Positions 58,214 to 64,000 of a DNA stretch of 64,000 nt are shown piece by piece. This DNA is from Saussurea involucrata. Lineage: Eukaryota; Streptophyta; Magnoliopsida; Asterales; Asteraceae. The stretch lies in NCBI GenBank assembly GCA_033807775.1, contig CM066327.1, positions 75,584,795 through 75,648,794 on the forward strand, given 5' to 3'. Made by a program: the position numbers and the translations under genes. How positions within the stretch are numbered: the first letter of the stretch is position 1; each line of letters starts with the position of its first letter. The notes beneath the pieces were generated by a model. It saw nothing but the letters and a program-made list of their open reading frames with translations. It was not told the DNA's origin and made no database searches.

Positions 58214-59990
58214 GATATCAAGACGAAGCACTTCTTTATAAATGTTTGGCCGAAGATAGAGAAAAAGAAAAAGAAGTCATAAAACTTAAAAATAAAGAAC
58301 TTGAATCTAAAATTTCAGAGTTGAAGAATGAAATGAGGACTACAAGTGATGAAAACATGGATTTAAAGTTTAAACTTAAAGTTATTTCTGACGAAAGAAT
58401 AGAAGCTTATGCAATGATCAAGCAACTTGAAGATTTGAATTTTAAAAGAGGTCAGACCGAGCAAACTCTGAAATTATTAACTAGCAACCCAAAAGATACA
58501 AGATTTTATAATCCAAAAATGGGGCTAGATTTGTCTGATATTGAGGTTTTAAAGAAATCACCTGAAAATCTTTATACAATTGAAAATTGGGTGAAGGTTT
58601 AAAGGAAACTATTACAAAAGAAATACCTCCTATATCAGAAATTTTTGTTAAATCTGAATGTTCAACTCCAGTTTTTGATAAAGAGAAAGATAAAATGGAG
58701 AAAGGTTCTGATGAAAAACCAAGATTCAACACGACAAATTTTAAATACGATGAATTAAATTCCAGTTATAAAATCAAAAAGGTTGAATTAACTGAATTTA
58801 GTTTATTATTTTCAAAAGAATCTGAGGTTAAAATTTCCGATACTCAAAACAAAAAACCTAACTCTGTTAAGTCTGAATCTTATGATGAAAAGGAGTCAAA
58901 TATTCAAGAAGACTCAATTAAAAAGGAGTTTGTTCAAAAGACTAATTCTGAATTTCCTGATCTGGATTCGACATTGATTAAAATTGTTGATTTAGAAAAT
59001 CACATTTCTGAGTTAAAATTGCAAGTTGAAAAATTAAATGATGATAATGAAAATATTGAGATGGATTTGGATGATAGTCTAAAAGTCAATCTTGATCTTC
59101 AGATTGAGATTCGACGACTAGAATCCCAATTATTTGAATTATCAAAATTTAAGGATTCAAATGTTTGTGAAAAATGTTCAAATCAATGTGATTCCAAAGA
59201 TCAGAGTAAATCATCAAGTTCGGTCAATGCAAAAGAGAAAAGTTCTTTCAAAGAAATCAATTTTAAAACAAAAGATCCAGTTTCAAAAGATAAATCATCA
59301 TTTGTGTGCTTTGAAAATTCTTTGTTTGAATCTAATTCAGACACAAATGAAAAAGAACATAGTATTTTTGAAAAAGGAGAGTCATCTGGTACCAAATCTG
59401 ATTTGTCTCCAAGTGAATCTCCTAATTCTAAATGTTCTAACATTTCTTCTTCTTCATTCTCAGAAGTGGATGAGGAAAAGCTCATGGATTTGAAGAAGCA
59501 TAGTGGATTTACCAAGAATAGAAATTCCACTGTTGAGAAATGTATTGCTTTCAATAAAAATTGTACGCATTCATGTAATGTCTACAATGCAAGTGTCAAT
59601 AAAAATTCTGATATTTCAGATTTTAAATTGTTGACACAAGCAAAAAGAAGAATACATTGCGCTCACTGTTGGGATAATTATTTCAAGTTAAATCACAACG
59701 CTTCTAAGGAGAAAAAGTTTAAAAATGTTAACACTTCGAAATCTTCAGCAAATAATTCAACCAGAATGTTCGGTTTTGGGCTAAAGAAGAAAAATAAGAA
59801 GAAAGAAATAAAAACAGTTGAAGTGAACATGGTTTGGAAATGGATTCCTAAAAATGAAGTTAACAAACCAAGTTCACCAAAGGAACTAAAGTTTAAAGGA
59901 AAAATTCAAGGTTCCTCAATTGAAATCAATAAACTGATTCGTACTAACACCAAAGGACCCATACTGATATGGGTACCTAAGATAAGGTAA
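58207..59990 (+). pseudogene. Coiled-coil extension of C2 gag
   Basis: Two open stretches (58207-58602 and 58587-59990) in different frames continue gag. The composition is Lys, Glu, Ser and Asn rich, with heptad-like Leu spacing (for example LENHISELKLQVEKLNDDNE near 58995). The end phrase VWKWIPKNE and the terminal ILIWVPKIR parallel the gag tail of S-new (VKWVPKKN). It then stops at TAA just before protease. About 600 residues of extension; role unknown. Confidence 0.75.
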
Positions 59991-61980
59991 TTTGCATTTT
60001 CAGGACCGTCATGTGTGGGTCATAGATTCGGGGCATCGAGGCACATGACGGGGTACAAGCACTTATTGCACGACTTTACTGTACATCCTGGCGGATCGGT
60101 TGGTTTTGGTAATAATTCGAAAGGGTGTGTTCGAGGTCACGGAACATTAAAGAATGGCTCAATTTATGTGGAAAAGGTTTTGTATGTGGAGGGTTTAGGA
60201 CATAATCTCTTTAGCATAAGTTAGTTTTGCGACAAGGATTGTAAGGTAATTTTCGACAAGAAGTTCTATCATGTTGTGGATGAAAACGGTTCAGAAATCT
60301 CCAGGGCAAACAGATGCGGAGATCTATACATAACCAACTTTGCGACTCTAGTTGCTTCAAAACAAGTCTGTCCTGTGTCAAAGGCATCTTTAGACGAATG
60401 TTGGTTGTGGCATAGAAGATTATCTCATCAAAACTTTCGAAGCATCAACAAACTGAGGATTGATGGATTAGTTACAGGACTACCATATTTGAAGATCGAC
60501 AAAGTATCAGTTTGTCCGGCTTGTGAAATGGGGAAAATGAAACACGTTTCTCACAAGTCTAAAACTTTGTCCAACTGTAATAATGTTCTGGAACTGATTC
60601 ATATGGATCTTTGTGGCCCAATGAGTACTCAATCAATGGGTGGAAAGAAATATATCTTGGTCATGATTGATGAGTACTCGCGTTACACTTGGTTGGAGTT
60701 TCTACGTCTCAAATCGGAAGCACCAGAGCTGATCATCAAATTCATAAAGAAGATTCAGATTCTCCTACAACGTTTAGTTCAAAAGATAAGAAGCGATAAC
60801 GAAACAAAGTTCAAGAATACCACGTTACAGTCATTTCTTGATTCGGTTGGGATTTCACATAATTTCTCTGCACCAATGACTACTCAGCAAAATGGAGTGG
60901 TTGAGAGAAAGAACATAACGCTTGTAGAAGCAGCTCGGACAATGCTTGCTTATTCGGGACTTCCACCAAGTATGTGGGCTGAAGCAGTATCCACAACATG
61001 CTTCACACAAAACAGGACCATTATAAACAAACGTTTAAATAAAACTGCATATGAGATTATTAATAATCGCAAACCTAACATAAAATTTTTGTGTGTATTT
61101 GGTTGCAGATGTTTTGTTCTCAAAGACGGAGAAAATCTTACAAAGTTTCAAGTCAAAGCAGACGAATGAATTTTTATTGGTTATTCCTTGACATCCAAAG
61201 CATACAGGATCTACAACAAACGCACGAAGTCGGTCATTGAAAGCATCAATGTGACGTTTGATGAAAATGTTACTTTGACTTCTGGACAACATAGTCCAGG
61301 ACTTGGACTACAACCTGAAGCTTCTACTCAACGAGGAGTAGAACCTGCACAAAAACAGTCATCTAATTCTGTTTTAAATAGTAATAATAATACTGATTTA
61401 GATTTACTATTTTTTATGTGTTTATGGATATCTCTGCAGATATAGAACCATCTAGAGTATCCGTAAATTAAACATACCACCGACGAGTGTTGATATCTTT
61501 GGTCCTTCTGAAGAAAATGGTGTTAATACTTCAAATGCTACAGACATACATTCGACTGAGCCTACACCTGTTATAGTTTCTGAACCATCTTCTCCAAGTG
61601 AAGACCCGGTTTCTGAAAACACAACATCGGATGTCTCTACGCCTGAATCAATAGCACCTGAGGTTGAACAGCCAACACCGACTCAAATCCCTTCATCTGA
61701 ATCGACAGAAGATATACTTGCTGTCATAGATGAAATGATGCTTCCAACACTCGTGCTGATATTCCTACTCTCCCAAGAACACTCAAATGGACAAAGGCAC
61801 ATCCTCCTGCTAACATCATTGGTGACATCAAGGACGGTGTAAAGACAATATCTGTGACAAGAAATGAGTGTTTGTATGTCAATTTCCTGAGCTCACTAGA
61901 ACCCAAAAAGGCATCAGAAGCATTACAAGATCCAGACTGGATTAATGCGATGCAAGAATAGTTGAATGAATTCAAACGAA
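59991..61980 (+). pseudogene. Copia protease and integrase of C2
   Basis: The protease motif around 60025-60050 (IDSG...SRHMTG) has lost one base in its G-run. TAG at 60222-60224 and TGA at 61167 interrupt later. The integrase zinc region is LWHRRLSHQNF with CPACEMGK; core residues are IDEYSRYTW, IRSDNETKF (family form has G-T-E) and NGVVERKN. A Ser/Pro/Thr-rich linker (61290-61720) leads to ALQDPDWINAMQE, where a TAG follows, and the text ends at the A2 LTR. Confidence 0.85.
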
Positions 61981-62006
61981 ACAAAGTATGGCATTTGGTG
62001 AAGCGT

Positions 62007-63276
62007 TGATAAGTGGGTTTACACCCCCCTAAATCTACCGCAAGTGTACGGGTCGAATCAAGTAATAGTACTTATAAAGTACGAGTATCGAACCAAAGGA
62101 ACCAGGTGTCAAGTACCACAATGACCGTATAGATTATTAACTAGACTAACGCAAATTGAGTTGGATTGTTGTGTATTAAAAAACACGGATTAAAACTTAA
62201 TTAATTCAGATAAGATAAAAAGCTGGAGGGTTGGATTCCTCAGGTAGACAATCATTTAACTCACAGATCTGACACGATTGACATAACTTCAAGATGACAG
62301 GCATAATCACATTCCATCACTATACTTATTCAAGCTATAGTAATATCATTCAACACATTGTATTCATCATTCGATCTCAACAAAAGTAATTGAACAATTA
62401 GTAATTAAAAACCACAAAGGATGAATTATCATATTGCTATCTCTAATTCAACCAAGACATGAAAGATTCATCAAACCTCAAAACTTTTCTCAAAGATTAA
62501 AGATTCATAAAATCGAATAACAGTTGATCAGACCATTACAAGCATTAAGAATAATCTCACATGTGTCATCCATCTATATCATATCCATCATGTTTATCGT
62601 AAAGCAAACAAGTATCCAACCATGATTCAAACCAACCCCCCAACATGAACGGGTTAGTTCATATTGGGGGTTTCAAAACTCTGAAATGAAAAGATGAAAA
62701 TGAAAGTAAACATGCTTTTAACTAATAAATGAAATCTAAGAACTCCCTGAAAAAGTCTAAGCCGCCGATGAACGTACTCGATTCGCCTTCTGATCCTTGT
62801 TAATTGATGTTTCTTGCCTCCTATTCGCCTTCAAAAATCGCCCTTGTGCTCCCAAAATCGCCCAGGAATAGTCCCAAGCCGTAACTGATCAATAGTCCCC
62901 TCAACCCTAGCAGATAAATAGAATAAAAACGCTCAGGTCTTCAGCGCGTCTGGCGGCGCGTGTGGAAACGCGCAGAGAGGCACGCAGCGCACTGGAAAGT
63001 TGCAACAAGTGTAAAACTGCGCGGATGTGGGTGCGTGTGGAAACGCGCCTAGAGGCGCGCTCAGCTCTGTTTGGTCCAAAAATTCTGATTTTCTCGATTT
63101 CGCTCCAGACTGTTGTCAACTTGCTCCATTTGATCTCAAAACTCTTCCTTCATCGTCCTTTCATAAAGACCTGTATTTCCTCATCAAAACCATTAATATT
63201 CTACTTTTTTACTTGGAAACTTACAACTAACTGACCGATTTCGGGATCAAAATAATGTCGTGAAACGGCATTATCA
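62007..63276 (-). repeat. Athila-type LTR (A2)
   Basis: The 1270-bp LTR runs from TGATAAGTGGG to GGCATTATCA and has the same phrases as A1 (CCGCAAGTGTACGGGTCGA, GAGTATCGAAC). The sequence is otherwise clearly a different subfamily. It contains two CG-rich box motifs (62945-62995 and 63015-63062). The internal-side five bases ACAAC match those after the A1 LTR, giving minus orientation. Confidence 0.85.
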
Positions 63277-63281
63277 ACAAC

Positions 63282-64000
63282 ATTCCTCAGGTAGACAATC
63301 ATTTAACTCACAGATCTGACACGATTGACATAACTTCAAGATGACAGGCATAATCACATTCCATCACTATACTTATTCAAGCTATAGCAATATCATTCAA
63401 CACATTGTATTCATCATTCGATCTCAACAAAAGTAATTGAACAATTAGTAATTAAAAACCACAAAGGATGAATTATCATATTGCTATCTCTAATTCAACC
63501 AAGACATGAAAGATTCATCAAACCTCAAAACTTTTCTCAAAGATTAAAGATTCATAAAATCGAATAACAGTTGATCAGACCATTACAAGCATTAAGAATA
63601 ATCTCACATGTGTCATCCATCTATATCATATCCATCATGTCTATCGTAAAGCAAACAAGTATCCAACAATGATTCAAACCAACCCCCCAACATGAACGGG
63701 TTAGTTCATATTGGGGGTTTCAAAACTCTGAAATGAAAAGATGAAAATGAAAGTAAACATGCTTTTAACTAATAAATGAAATCTAAGAACTCCCTGAAAA
63801 AGTCTAAGCCGCCGATGAACGTACTCGATTCGCCTTCCGATCCTTGTTAATTGATGTTTCTTGCCTCCTATTCGCCTTCAAAAATCGCCCTTGTGCTCCC
63901 AAAATCGCCCAGGAATAGTCCCAAGCCGTAACTGATCAATAGTCCCCTCAACCCTAGCAGATAAATAGAATAAAAACGCTCAGGTCTTCAGCGCGTCTGG
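63282..64000 (-). repeat. Second, truncated A2 LTR copy running off the window
   Basis: It repeats 62235-62953 at an offset of 1047 bp with about four differences in 719 bp. The first 228 bp of the LTR are missing and only ACAAC separates it from the first copy. The interior of the element has been deleted. Confidence 0.92.

Larger units (their letters stand above)
55660..62006 (+). mobile_element. Ty1/copia element C2, truncated at RT by an Athila-type LTR
   Basis: It has a short 5' LTR (227 bp), primer site, long leader, gag with an extended coiled-coil region, protease and integrase. The sequence stops at the start of RT (NKVWHLVK) where the A2 LTR begins at 62007. The 5' end is inserted next to or within the hAT transposase ORF. 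Multiple stops and frameshifts are present. Confidence 0.85.

Noticed and set aside
59988..60004. A 17-20 bp intron between C2 gag and protease (GGTAA...TTTTCAG)
   Set aside because: It is far below the minimum intron length in plants; if the acceptor is used the donor must lie upstream.

Overview
The window is nuclear DNA from a plant, most likely a eudicot with a large, repeat-rich genome. It is filled almost entirely with nested LTR retrotransposons of plant-specific lineages: Sirevirus-type Ty1/copia with env-like genes, Athila, Tat and chromovirus Ty3/gypsy. I see no ordinary cellular gene and no tRNA, rRNA or CRISPR. The species cannot be fixed from the sequence.

Layout. (1) 1-17927 holds decayed minus-strand chromovirus (Tekay-like) sequence: LTR remnants, a tRNA-Met type primer site and the tail of a chromodomain. 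It is split by a well-bounded plus-strand Tat-type element at 4567-11798 (965-bp LTRs, target duplication ACAAC). That element carries gag-protease and a spliced antisense gene but no reverse transcriptase. (2) 17928-23144 is a collapsed Ty1/copia element with most catalytic residues lost. (3) 23145-53940 is an older minus-strand Sirevirus, here called S-old. Both introns of its env-like gene have been hit. The coding intron contains a complete, young, plus-strand Sirevirus (S-new, 25663-38644, target duplication GCTAA). The 5'-UTR intron contains an Athila element (A1, 41765-53386, target duplication ATTAA). (4) 54531-55658 is a hAT transposase remnant. (5) 55660-62006 is another Ty1/copia element (C2) with a very long coiled-coil gag extension. 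(6) 62007-64000 is an Athila-type LTR followed directly by a truncated second LTR copy.

The most interesting points are these. A 5'-flank duplication at A1 created an in-frame fusion ORF (50242-51741) joining the N-terminus of the Sirevirus env-like protein to Athila gag, downstream of the conserved env-like promoter. The hexamer CGCTGA/TCAGCG is strongly over-represented throughout the Sirevirus, in LTRs and coding regions alike. The env-like genes of a copia and a gypsy element share an architecture of TATA box, 5'-UTR intron and a splice acceptor 2-3 nt before the ATG. The Tat element carries a four-exon antisense gene with consistent splice sites. The C2 leader contains an array of direct and inverted copies of GAACTCGCA.

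By-eye LTR comparisons give relative ages: A2 about 0.6% divergence, S-new about 1%, A1 about 2%, Tat about 3%. The chromovirus remnants are much older. Almost every protein gene here is broken by stops, frameshifts or lost catalytic residues, so most are annotated as pseudogenes.
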